Program-made: the position numbers and the translations under genes
From: Fibrobacter sp. UBA4309
GTDB lineage: Bacteria > Fibrobacterota > Fibrobacteria > Fibrobacterales > Fibrobacteraceae
DNA: 30,145 nucleotides
Direction of reading: 5' to 3'
NCBI RefSeq assembly: GCF_002395745.1
Contig: NZ_DGUN01000049.1
Location: forward strand, 1-30,145
Shown: positions 1 through 7,631 of the stretch, one piece after another
Layout of the letters: every line of letters begins with the position of its first letter
Position numbering within the stretch: position 1 is the first letter of the stretch
The notes under the pieces: model-generated
Told to the model about the DNA's origin: nothing
Seen by the model: the letters and a program-made list of their open reading frames with translations, nothing else
The model's database searches: none

Positions 1-2180
1 CCCTTCACGTTGAAGCTGAAACGGCTCTTGCTGTAACCGCGAATCTTGCTTTCTTCCATGCTCGCGAAAAGGTCACGCACATCGTCCCAAATCTTGGTAT
101 ACGTCGCCGGATTGCTTCGCGGCGTGCGGCCAATCGGCGTCTGGTCGATTTCAATCACCTTGTCGATGTTTTCAAGGCCTTCCAGGTGGTCGAACTTGCC
201 CACCGGTTCTTCGGAATTGTAGAACACGCGGGCCAGTTCTCGACGCAGAATCTGGTTGATGAGCGTACTCTTGCCGGAGCCCGAAACGCCCGTCACCACG
301 GTCAAGGCGCCATCGAGCGGAATTTCTACATCGATGTTCTTGAGATTATTCTCGGCGGCACCGCAAATCTTGAGTTTCGGCGTATTCTTGTCAATCTTCT
401 TGCGCTTTTCGGGAATCGCGATGGCCTTGCGGCCGCTCAAGTACGCACCCGTCAGCGAAGCCTTGTTCTTCTCGAGTTCTTCGACAGTCCCTGCCGCAAT
501 CACGCGACCGCCTTCCACGCCGGCACCCGGCCCCACGTCAATCACGCAGTCCGCATGGCGCATGGTGTCTTCGTCGTGTTCCACGATAATCAGGGAGTTG
601 CCCTGCGCACGCAAATGCTCCAGCATCCCGAGCAATTTATCGTTATCACGCGGGTGGAGCCCGATGCTCGGCTCGTCAAGTACGTAAAGCACGCCCTGCA
701 AGCCGGCGCCCACGGCACTCGCAAGCCTGATTCGCTGCGCCTCGCCGCCGCTCAACGTAGACGCCTTGCGGTTAATCGTCAAATAACCGAGCCCCACTGC
801 ATTGAGGAACGAAAGTCGCCCGCGGATTTCCTTCAAAATCTCCTTGCCGATCCGCTTTTCTTTTTCGGACAAATCGAGCTTGTTGAAAAATTCCACCGAC
901 TTCTCGACGGACCATTCCGTCATCTCGGTCAGATTCACGCCATGGAACGTGACCGCATTCGCCGTGCGGTTGATTCGCGTGCCGTGGCATTCGGGGCATA
1001 CGCCTATCTGCATATACTTGCGGAAATGGTATATGTGCCACATGTCCCACAGTTCTTCCATGATGGGCATGATTCCCCGTTCGCTCCCGCTGGGCGTGCC
1101 GTACAAGACGGCATCCTGTTGCGCCTTCTTGAGCTTGTTCCACGGCGTATCGAGCGAAAAATGCATCTCGTTTGCGATGTTGCGTAAGTTGCGGCGGCCG
1201 AAGTCGCTGAAAATCAGCGTACCGTCGTCCTTCTTGATGGTCGCGATGCAACCTTCCTTGATAGACTTCGTCTTGTCCGGGATAATCAAGTCCAGGTCGA
1301 ACTTGTAGCTTTCGCCCATGCCCTTACAGGCGGGGCAGCGGCCCTTCGGGTCGTTAAAGCTGAAGAACCGCGGTTCCAGTTCCGGAATAGAGATGCCGCA
1401 CTTAGGGCAAGCGAGCAGCGTTCCCTGCAAGCGATATTCCTCGGCGCCATCCTTCCCCGGCGCATTCAGCAAAAAGCTCACCAACGTTCCGTCAGTCAAT
1501 TTCAGCGCGCCTTCCAGCGCCTCACGCAGGCGGCTCATGTTCTTGCGTTCCAGCGTCAGGCGGTCAATCACCGCTTCAATCGTGTGTTTCTCGTAACGCA
1601 CGAGTGCAGGAACATCTTCCAGGCGGTAAATCGTGCCGTCCACGCGGGCACGCACAAAACCGTTTTCCTTGAGTTCGGCAAGTTCCTTGCGGTATTCGCC
1701 CTTGCGCTCCTGCACAATCGGCGCCATCACCGTAATCTGCTTGCCCTCGTCGCTCACATACAAATTATCGACAATCTGGTCCACCGTCTGTGCCTGGATC
1801 ACGCGCCCGCAATCGGGGCAGTGCGGCACGCCAAGGCGCGCAAAAAGCAAACGGTAATGGTCCAAAATCTCGACCACCGTACCCACCGTGGAACGCGGGT
1901 TCCTGTTCACCGTCTTCTGGTCAATCGAAATCGTCGGCGAAATGCCGCGCACACTCTCCACCTCGGGGTGTTTCATACGGCCGATGAACTGGCGCGCATA
2001 CGCCGAGAGCGACTCCACGAAGCGCCTCTGCCCTTCCTGGAACACTGTATCGAAAGCGAGGCTCGACTTGCCCGAACCGGAAACGCCGGTCACCACCACG
2101 ATAGAATCGCGTGGAATGGAAAGGTTCACATGTCTAAGGTTATGTTCGTGTGCGTCGCGTATCTCGATGGACTTTGTCAT
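1..2180 (-). CDS. uvrA: UvrABC excinuclease subunit A, C-terminus cut by window edge
   Basis: UvrA is the DNA-damage-sensing ATPase of nucleotide excision repair; it scans DNA as a dimer and loads UvrB. About 726 of the usual ~940 residues lie in the window; the rest is beyond the left edge. Visible in order: first Walker A GVSGSGKSS (residues 32-40), a Cys pair in HCPDCG, the zinc module CPKCG...CPACKG flanking the family motif ELEPRFFSFNDPKG, the first ABC signature LSGGEAQRIRLA (near residue 475), the Walker B-type segment VLDEPSIGLHPRD, and the second Walker A GVSGSGKST (near 632). The ATG at 2180 gives the canonical N-terminus. There is no Shine-Dalgarno sequence; a strong promoter ends only four bases upstream, so the mRNA may be leaderless. 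The neighbour at 2476 is divergent. Identification is secure. Confidence 0.97.
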   Translation of the reverse strand, partial: MTKSIEIRDAHEHNLRHVNLSIPRDSIVVVTGVSGSGKSSLAFDTVFQEGQRRFVESLSAYARQFIGRMKHPEVESVRGISPTISIDQKTVNRNPRSTVGTVVEILDHYRLLFARLGVPHCPDCGRVIQAQTVDQIVDNLYVSDEGKQITVMAPIVQERKGEYRKELAELKENGFVRARVDGTIYRLEDVPALVRYEKHTIEAVIDRLTLERKNMSRLREALEGALKLTDGTLVSFLLNAPGKDGAEEYRLQGTLLACPKCGISIPELEPRFFSFNDPKGRCPACKGMGESYKFDLDLIIPDKTKSIKEGCIATIKKDDGTLIFSDFGRRNLRNIANEMHFSLDTPWNKLKKAQQDAVLYGTPSGSERGIMPIMEELWDMWHIYHFRKYMQIGVCPECHGTRINRTANAVTFHGVNLTEMTEWSVEKSVEFFNKLDLSEKEKRIGKEILKEIRGRLSFLNAVGLGYLTINRKASTLSGGEAQRIRLASAVGAGLQGVLYVLDEPSIGLHPRDNDKLLGMLEHLRAQGNSLIIVEHDEDTMRHADCVIDVGPGAGVEGGRVIAAGTVEELEKNKASLTGAYLSGRKAIAIPEKRKKIDKNTPKLKICGAAENNLKNIDVEIPLDGALTVVTGVSGSGKSTLINQILRRELARVFYNSEEPVGKFDHLEGLENIDKVIEIDQTPIGRTPRSNPATYTKIWDDVRDLFASMEESKIRGYSKSRFSFNVK

Positions 2181-2184
2181 ACCA

Positions 2185-2218
2185 CAAATATAGGAAAAGA
2201 CTCCCCCGACGCTCAAAA
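2185..2218 (-). promoter_or_regulatory. uvrA promoter, Bacteroides-like
   Basis: On the minus strand TTTTG (2218-2214) is followed by 21 bases and TATATTTG (2192-2185). This fits the TTG-N19/21-TAnnTTTG consensus known for the primary sigma factor of Bacteroides. Only four bases (TGGT) separate the -7 element from the uvrA ATG, so transcription should begin at or next to the start codon. The assignment rests on the sequence match alone. Confidence 0.7.
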
Positions 2219-2219
2219 A

Positions 2220-2242
2220 CGGCTCTGTCGGGTCAAACTGTA
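2220..2242 (-). repeat. Inverted, degenerate copy of the 23-base repeat
   Basis: The 12-base core GGCTCTGTCGGG is the exact reverse complement of the core of the two direct repeats at 2367 and 2432. Across all 23 bases about 18 match. It lies just upstream of the uvrA promoter, so the three copies bracket the whole intergenic region. Function unknown. Confidence 0.65.
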
Positions 2243-2366
2243 CACTTGTGCCCGGCTAGCAAAAAATCCTCAATCCGTAAGCCCTTCCAAAACTGTTTTT
2301 CGGCTGCATGACCGATGTTTTTACGCTGAAATGACCGTTCGGCGGTCCGCAGCATGTTCGCAGCTA

Positions 2367-2454
2367 TACGGCCTGGCCCGACAGAGCCAGAGGGTCATTT
2401 TCGCAGCTTTTTCGCAGTTTCGACCCAAAAGTACGGCCTGGCCCGACAGAGCCA
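2367..2454 (+). repeat. Two identical 23-base direct repeats (2367-2389 and 2432-2454)
   Basis: The same 23 bases, beginning TACGGCCTGG and ending GACAGAGCCA, occur twice, 65 bases apart start to start. Each contains TGGC-N8-GCCA, which could fold as a small hairpin or serve as a two-fold protein site. The second copy ends 21 bases before the ATG at 2476, next to its ribosome binding site. A third inverted copy lies at 2220. Between the copies are TTCGCAG motifs at 2357, 2400 and 2411. The repeat could be an operator for the zinc-ribbon gene and/or uvrA, or a dispersed genomic repeat. The sequence cannot decide. Confidence 0.75.
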
Positions 2455-2475
2455 TAGTAAATAAAGGAGAAAAAC

Positions 2476-3063
2476 ATGGAAATTAAATTTTGTCAGAGCT
2501 GCGGAATGCCGCTTACGCCAGAAATCCTCGGCACCAACGCCGACGGTAGCAAGAACGAAGAATACTGCATCTACTGCTACAAGGACGGCGCGTTCACCGG
2601 CGACTTCAACATGGAACAGATGGTTGAATTCTGCTCGCAGTTCGTCGATGAATTCAACAAGAACACCGGCAAGAACCTTACTCGCGAAGAGTACAAGGTG
2701 GAGCTGCGCAAGTATTTCCCGACGCTCAAGCGCTGGCGCCTCCCCGCGGACCAATTGCCGCATGCCACTTCGCCCATGAAGCAGAAGTTCATTGAAGAAG
2801 TCAACGCCCTCGGCGTCAAGGACATGCCGACAATCGACAACCTCTTTGTTCTGCAGGGCTCGTTCATCAATCAGGAATACAAGATCAACGGCAACAGTGT
2901 CAAGCTGTTGGACGATAACGCAAGTTACTGGGGCAACCAGGTCGAAAAGATTGGTGCCGAAGGCCGCTGCTTCGGAATCGCCTGCGACGAACGCTACATT
3001 CTCGTGAGCGAATACGGCAAGAACGGCGCCGATGCCGAAATCGTCGTATTCAAGAAACGGTAA
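2476..3063 (+). CDS. Zinc-ribbon domain protein
   Basis: 195 residues, cytoplasmic, with no signal peptide. The N-terminal ~85 residues match the family known as 'putative zinc ribbon domain' (Zn_ribbon_2 type): CQSCGMPL near residue 6, then the family-typical GTNADGSKNEEYCIYCYKDG with the second Cys pair, and a helical segment MEQMVEFCSQF. Four cysteines (CxxC...CxxC) are placed to bind one zinc ion. The C-terminal ~110 residues, which include WRLPADQLPHATSP, match no family I can name. The start is supported by AAAGGAG upstream of the ATG. Its stop is one base from the stop of the convergent MATE gene, with no terminator between. Biochemical role unknown; a regulatory or nucleic-acid-binding role is only a guess. 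Confidence 0.85.
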   Translation: MEIKFCQSCGMPLTPEILGTNADGSKNEEYCIYCYKDGAFTGDFNMEQMVEFCSQFVDEFNKNTGKNLTREEYKVELRKYFPTLKRWRLPADQLPHATSPMKQKFIEEVNALGVKDMPTIDNLFVLQGSFINQEYKINGNSVKLLDDNASYWGNQVEKIGAEGRCFGIACDERYILVSEYGKNGADAEIVVFKKR

Positions 3064-3064
3064 T

Positions 3065-4408
3065 TCAGCGGCCTTGCCGTTTGATGTTGTAGAAATAAAT
3101 CCCCATGATAACGGAAATCGTGAGAATCCAGCTGACAGGATAAACAACCATCAGCGAGGTGAACGTCTTGTACTTGGGGAATACGAAAATCACCCAGAGA
3201 ATGCGGATGCCGCAGACGCCCACCATGCAGGTAATTGCCGGGGAGAGCGACTTGCCCATTCCGGAAAGCGCTCCCGAAAACACGTCCAGAAAAACGTTGA
3301 TGGCGAGAAGCCCCACTACCACGTACATGCGGATGGATGCGATATCGATGATTTCTGTATTGGACGTAAACACGCTCAACATGGGCCTTGCAAAAATGCA
3401 GCAGAGCGCGCTCAATACGATAGTGGACGAACACCCGAGCAGGAGCGTCCAGCGGACCGTGCGTCGGCAGCGTTCCATGTTCTTTGCTCCGTAGTTCTGC
3501 CCCACGAAGGTCACGCACGCTTGAGAAAATGAATTCAGCCAGTAGTACACCACGAATTCGTAGTTGAGGGCGATGGACGAGGCCGCCACCGTGGCAGAAC
3601 CGAGGCTGTTGATGGCAGACTGCAAACACACATTGCTGAACGAGAACACGACGCCGCGAAGCCCCGTCGGGAGACCCACGCGCAATATGCGGCTCAAGAA
3701 GAAGGGCGTCACGCGCAACTTCCAGAATTCCAGCCTGAAGGGGCCTACCTCGTGCAAAAGCATGTAGAACAGGGTAATTCCGCTGATGACGTTGGCGATG
3801 ACCGTCGCAATCGCAACACCCGATACACCCATGTCAAAGCCCGCTACAAGAATCAGGTTCAGGGCGACGTTCACGGCACCCGCTACCATGAGCACGTAGA
3901 GAGGTCGCTTTGTATCGCCCTTGCTGCGCAGGATGGCCGCGATAAAGTTGTAGATCATCACGAAGGGCATGCCGGCAAAGTAGATTTGCAGGTAAAGTAC
4001 CGCCATGTCCAATACGTCCGAGGGAGTCGAAATCAGTTCGAGAATCGGCCTTGCAAAAAAGATTCCCACAAACGAGAGGAATATTCCGCTGAAAAACGCC
4101 ACCATCACCGACGTATGGACGCTGCGGGTCACGGAGCGGTAGCTGCGCGCACCGATGGAATTGGCCACCACCACGTTCGCGCCCACAGAAATCCCGACGA
4201 ACAGGTTGATGAGCATGTTGATGACGAACGTGTTCGCGCCCACGGCCGCCAGGGCCTTGTCACCCGCGAACTGCCCCACCACGGCGACATCTGCCAGGTT
4301 GAACATCTGCTGGAAAATGCTGCTCAAGGCAATAGGGATGGCGAACCTCAGGATTTTTCTTCCGAGGGGCCCGTTCAGCATATCGATGTTCGTCTTTGAC
4401 GCCGCCAT
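3065..4408 (-). CDS. MATE-family multidrug/cation antiporter
   Basis: 447 residues, inner membrane. MATE transporters export drugs or metabolites in exchange for Na+ or H+. The N-terminus MLNGPLGRKILRFAIPIALSSIFQQMFNLADVAVVGQFAG is typical of the family (short amphipathic lead, then helix 1 with the F-N-x-x-D motif), followed by about twelve hydrophobic helices in two homologous halves. The length matches the family norm (~450). I chose the ATG at 4408 because AAGGA lies six bases upstream and the protein then starts just before the conserved region. An in-frame ATG at 4504 would add 32 basic, unconserved residues. A TAAATTTA at 4437-4430 is a weak promoter candidate. Substrate cannot be told from sequence. 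Confidence 0.92.
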   Translation of the reverse strand: MAASKTNIDMLNGPLGRKILRFAIPIALSSIFQQMFNLADVAVVGQFAGDKALAAVGANTFVINMLINLFVGISVGANVVVANSIGARSYRSVTRSVHTSVMVAFFSGIFLSFVGIFFARPILELISTPSDVLDMAVLYLQIYFAGMPFVMIYNFIAAILRSKGDTKRPLYVLMVAGAVNVALNLILVAGFDMGVSGVAIATVIANVISGITLFYMLLHEVGPFRLEFWKLRVTPFFLSRILRVGLPTGLRGVVFSFSNVCLQSAINSLGSATVAASSIALNYEFVVYYWLNSFSQACVTFVGQNYGAKNMERCRRTVRWTLLLGCSSTIVLSALCCIFARPMLSVFTSNTEIIDIASIRMYVVVGLLAINVFLDVFSGALSGMGKSLSPAITCMVGVCGIRILWVIFVFPKYKTFTSLMVVYPVSWILTISVIMGIYFYNIKRQGR

Positions 4409-4660
4409 GCGATTCCTTGAAAACGGGCGTAAATTTAGTTTTTTGCAAGATAAACGTCCGCCAGCCCGTTTTTTTTGCAAGCGCGAAATTCCGCGTTTGT
4501 GCAAAAATTTTTTAACACTATTGTTTCTGTAAATTTACATTGTTTAAAAATCATAAAATTTCGGCGATGTTGTTTTACGCCTCAACGGAAATTCGTGTAA
4601 GAAATATTTGCGATTTTCAATTAAAACCTATATTGATACAAAATAAACCAGGAGTGTGAT

Positions 4661-6649
4661 ATGAGATTGATGAAGTTGCCGATAGTTGCCGTTTCTGCAG
4701 CTTTAGGTATAGTGGCTTGTTCTGGCGATCCGGCGACGGCTCCTATCGAGGGCGACATCGGCGCAGTAGAGAATTCTTCCGGCATCGACGGTTTTTACGA
4801 CCTGAGTTCCGGCAGCGTCATCCCCGGCACAGATTTTTCCAGTTCCAGCATCCTCCCCGGCAGTTCCAACAACATCCTCCCCGGCAGCTCCAACAACGTG
4901 GTCCCCAACAGCTCCGGCAACGTCACCCCGGGCCGTTCCAGCAACGCTTTCCAGGGCATTTCCAGCAACGCTTTCCATGGCACGTCCAGCTCTAGCGTCG
5001 GCGGAGTAACTCCCGGTGGCGGTGATAGCGGCGACGTCGAGGGAGACAACGAAGACGCGCGCACATTGAACGGCACGCAGATTCTCCTGAAACTTGCTGG
5101 TACGTCGGCAACTGTCGAGAACAACAACGGCTGCGTCGAGGTCGCCGACAAGAAGGCCACCATCACTTGTCCGGGAGCCTACTACGTGACCGGCGAATCG
5201 TCCGATTTCCAGGTGGTAGTGAACACCCCGGGTGCCGAGAACGAAGGCAACACCGGCATCTACCTCTACAACGCGACCATCAAGAGCGCGAATTCCCCCA
5301 TCCTCGTGGCGAACGCCGACAAGACGGTGCTCCACCTGGTGAAGGGCACCACCAACGTGGTGGAAGACGGTAACGGCAACCATCTGTTCACCAAGGTCAA
5401 CGGCGCGCAAGATACCTCGAAGGCCGCCATATACGCGAGGGACGACCTCAACATCAAGGGCGCGGGCTCGCTCACCGTGAAGGGCAAGTTCAAGAACGGC
5501 ATCCAGTGCAGCAACGACCTCAAAATCAAGAACGGCAATATTACGGTCGAAGCCGAAGAGAATGCCGTCAAGGGCAAGGGCAGCCTCCAGATTTCGGGCG
5601 GCACGCTGAACCTTACGGCCAAGAAGGGCGACGGCCTTGAAAGCGATGAATGCGAAGAAGCCCAGGACGGCTCGTGCAAGAACATCATCGATGGCAAGGG
5701 CATCGTGAACATCTCGGGCGGCAGCGTCACCATCAATGCCGCAGACGACGGCATCGACGCAGCGAACTTTATCCGCATCAGTGATTCCACCGAAGCTTCC
5801 ACGGTCAAGGTCACGGCTACGGGCAAGGGCCTCGTTGCCGAAAAGTTCATCTACGTGGACGGTGGCAAGACCGATGTCAAGTCCAATGGCGACGACGCGC
5901 TGCACACCCACTGGCAAATTCACTTGAACGGCGGCGAAGTGACGGTCAACGCTAAGGACGACGGCATCCATGCGGACTCCGCTTTGTACATGAAGGGTTC
6001 TACAATCAACGTTGTCACTGCCTCCGAAGGCATCGAAGCTTACAGGATATTTGCCGAGGGCGGCATCACCTCCACCTTTGCGACAAATGACGGCTGGAAC
6101 GGTGCCGGCGGCCCGAAGGACCCGAATGCAGGCGGTCTTTCCTCGTTCAGCGAAAGCGGTGGCCACATCGTAGTGAGCGGCGGCTACCACTATATCTCCT
6201 CGAAGGGCAACATGATCGACGTTTTCGACGCGAACGGCTCCGGCAAGATGACCGGCGGCGTGCTCATCCTCGAAATTACCGGCCAGAGCTATGAGAGCCA
6301 AGGCGGCATGGGCATGGGCATGGGTATGGGCTGGGGCATGGGCGGCCAGGGCGGGAACAACTGCGAAGCCTACAACATGGCCGGCGGCCTCATCGACACG
6401 GATACGGGCTTCGAGATCACGGGCGGCGTGCTGCTCGCCTTCGGCGACTTCTCGACGGACACTCCGGGCTGCGCTTCACAGACCTACAACAACAGCAGCT
6501 ACTACGGTACCGACAAGGCCGCATTCAAACCGACATACCAGGGAAAACACATCTTCTACGGTGGCGACGTCAAGTCCGTTAGCCAGGTGAATACCGCCGG
6601 CATGACGGAAGTCAAGTTCCCCAACGGCGTGAGCTACATGTACAAGTAA
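4661..6649 (+). CDS. Lipoprotein with Cthe_2159-type carbohydrate-binding beta-helix
   Basis: 662 residues. The signal peptide ends in a lipobox (IVAC, Cys20), so it is a lipoprotein. Residues ~38-125 are a Ser/Asn/Pro/Gly linker with imperfect repeats such as ILPGSSNN, a style common in Fibrobacter surface proteins. The rest (~135-620) shows the repeating rungs of the Cthe_2159 family (PF14262-like), a Ca-binding parallel beta-helix known to bind cellulose and pectic polymers: GDGLESD, DDGIDAA, DDALHTH, DDGIHAD, SEGIEAY and NDGWNGAGG, separated by short beta segments. Residues ~548-567 are an unusual Gly/Met stretch (GMGMGMGMGWGM). AGGAG lies six bases before the ATG. A terminator follows, so it is probably monocistronic. 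Likely role: surface attachment to plant polysaccharide; enzymatic activity is not evident. Confidence 0.88.
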   Translation: MRLMKLPIVAVSAALGIVACSGDPATAPIEGDIGAVENSSGIDGFYDLSSGSVIPGTDFSSSSILPGSSNNILPGSSNNVVPNSSGNVTPGRSSNAFQGISSNAFHGTSSSSVGGVTPGGGDSGDVEGDNEDARTLNGTQILLKLAGTSATVENNNGCVEVADKKATITCPGAYYVTGESSDFQVVVNTPGAENEGNTGIYLYNATIKSANSPILVANADKTVLHLVKGTTNVVEDGNGNHLFTKVNGAQDTSKAAIYARDDLNIKGAGSLTVKGKFKNGIQCSNDLKIKNGNITVEAEENAVKGKGSLQISGGTLNLTAKKGDGLESDECEEAQDGSCKNIIDGKGIVNISGGSVTINAADDGIDAANFIRISDSTEASTVKVTATGKGLVAEKFIYVDGGKTDVKSNGDDALHTHWQIHLNGGEVTVNAKDDGIHADSALYMKGSTINVVTASEGIEAYRIFAEGGITSTFATNDGWNGAGGPKDPNAGGLSSFSESGGHIVVSGGYHYISSKGNMIDVFDANGSGKMTGGVLILEITGQSYESQGGMGMGMGMGWGMGGQGGNNCEAYNMAGGLIDTDTGFEITGGVLLAFGDFSTDTPGCASQTYNNSSYYGTDKAAFKPTYQGKHIFYGGDVKSVSQVNTAGMTEVKFPNGVSYMYK

Positions 6650-6681
6650 CAACCTCGCCCCGAAGCATTACCTTCAGAAAC

Positions 6682-6715
6682 GAGATGCCTGCACCTAGCG
6701 GACATCTCTTTTTTT
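6682..6715 (+). terminator. Rho-independent terminator of the beta-helix lipoprotein gene
   Basis: GAGATGCC (from 6682) pairs with GG-A-CATCTC (to 6708; one bulged A), followed by seven T. It lies about 30 bases after the stop codon at 6649. Confidence 0.85.
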
Positions 6716-6736
6716 GGGGATTTTTGCATTTTCCCG

Positions 6737-6768
6737 CTTGACGGAACCCCCAAGATAAGATATATTTG
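6737..6768 (+). promoter_or_regulatory. Promoter of tRNA-Ala
   Basis: CTTG (6737-6740), exactly 20 bases, then TATATTTG (6761-6768), a full match to the Bacteroides-type TTG-N20-TAnnTTTG consensus. The tRNA begins 11 bases after the -7 element. A stable RNA gene with no other candidate promoter makes this one of the safest promoter calls in the window. Confidence 0.8.
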
Positions 6769-6779
6769 GCTCACCTAAT

Positions 6780-6852
6780 GGGGATATAGCTCAGTTGGTA
6801 GAGCGACAGGTTCGCAATCTGTAGGTCATGGGTTCGACTCCCACTATCTCCA
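6780..6852 (+). tRNA. tRNA-Ala, anticodon CGC
   Basis: The cloverleaf folds with acceptor GGGGATA/TATCTCC containing the G3-U70 pair that defines alanine identity, discriminator A73, D arm GCTC/GAGC, anticodon stem ACAGG/TCTGT with loop TTCGCAA (anticodon CGC, reading GCG), and TTCGACT in the T loop. The T stem ATGGG/CCCAC has one mismatch, A49-C65. The 3' CCA is not encoded, so a CCA-adding enzyme is needed. 73 nucleotides. Confidence 0.95.
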
Positions 6853-6855
6853 CTC

Positions 6856-6891
6856 AAAAGGCCGGCTTTTTCGCCGGCCTTTTGTTTTTTT
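6856..6891 (+). terminator. Terminator of tRNA-Ala
   Basis: Perfect 11-base-pair stem AAAAGGCCGGC / GCCGGCCTTTT with a six-base loop, then G and seven T. It starts four bases after the tRNA. Confidence 0.92.
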
Positions 6892-6914
6892 CAGGGCAAT
6901 TTACGAAGTAAAAC

Positions 6915-6938
6915 AAAAACCCCGGCATGAGCCGGGGT
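6915..6938 (-). terminator. Terminator of the DUF3332 lipoprotein gene
   Basis: On the minus strand ACCCCGGC-TCAT-GCCGGGGT is followed by TTTTG and more T. It lies 26 bases after the stop codon of the gene at 6964-7401 and faces the tRNA-Ala terminator. Confidence 0.88.
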
Positions 6939-6963
6939 CCTCTAAAATCAATCAAGCAATTAA

Positions 6964-7401
6964 TTACTTGGAGATTTCGTACTGAGCAACGAGGTTGCCT
7001 TCTTCGTCGAGGGCGCGAACCACGTTTTCATCGCGCTGGAGGGTCATCTTGGCCTTTTCGCCAGCAGCGGTGGTCAGTTCGACAGACATGGTGCCATCAG
7101 CATTCTTGACAGCGGCAATTTCGTTGCCCTGAGCGTCCTTTTCATAGTAGGAGTCGCCAGAAGCGAGCGGATTGGAGCCAGTCCAGAATTCGACAGTGTT
7201 CAGCACGAGACCGTCAATGAGGCCCCAGCAGATGCCGTAGATGCCGAAGATGAACAGGATGAAGTGAACGATAGAGTTGAGCCACTTGTTGCCCAGCGTG
7301 CCGTTCCACTTGTGGAGCTTCTCGAAGCAAGCGTTGCTGCCATAGCAGCCAGAGAGAACGATCATGCTAGCGCAAAGAAGCGTAACGATACCTTTTTTCA
7401 T
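6964..7401 (-). CDS. DUF3332 family lipoprotein
   Basis: 145 residues. The signal peptide has lipobox LSGC (Cys19), followed by YGSNACFEKLHKWNGTLGNKWLNSIVHFILFI, the signature of the DUF3332 family (K.HKWNGT.GNKW.NS, then a hydrophobic helix). A second hydrophobic stretch (IYGICWGLIDGLVLNTVEFWTG) and a soluble C-terminal part that may form a small beta domain complete it. It is therefore predicted to be membrane-associated, with the C-terminus outside the cytoplasm. The ATG at 7401 has AAGGAG seven bases upstream. The ~230 bases between it and the divergent gene at 7632 are very A/T-rich; TATATTTT on the minus strand near 7454 is a weak -7 candidate. The function of the family is unknown. Confidence 0.85.
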   Translation of the reverse strand: MKKGIVTLLCASMIVLSGCYGSNACFEKLHKWNGTLGNKWLNSIVHFILFIFGIYGICWGLIDGLVLNTVEFWTGSNPLASGDSYYEKDAQGNEIAAVKNADGTMSVELTTAAGEKAKMTLQRDENVVRALDEEGNLVAQYEISK

Positions 7402-7631
7402 TTTATTACTCCTTAAGGATGAAGTTTATCGTGTTTTACGACTGAAAAAAAATATAACTAAAAAAAACACAAATTACGAAAAGGTTACCTTTTTTTTAAA
7501 AAAAATTTCCCCCAGAAGCCTTTCCATGCTCCAAAGGGGTCCTTTGGGGAGCGAGTTTCGTCTTATTTACGAACAAAAATGTGATTTTTTTGCTTTTTTT
7601 GTGTAGTTTAACAAAAAAAACGGAGAGGTAC

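Noticed and set aside
4840..4990. Closely spaced similar units that could suggest a CRISPR or minisatellite
   Set aside because: In frame, they encode the Ser/Asn/Pro linker of the lipoprotein; units are imperfect, lack uniform spacers, and no cas gene is present.
4703..6301. 532-codon open frame on the minus strand across the beta-helix lipoprotein gene
   Set aside because: Antisense shadow with Val/Ala/Asp-rich sequence and no domain or ribosome site; the plus-strand gene is convincing.
7479..7497. AAAAGG-TTA-CCTTTT hairpin with a T run
   Set aside because: No plus-strand gene lies upstream for it to terminate, and the surrounding poly-A/T tracts make a chance match likely.
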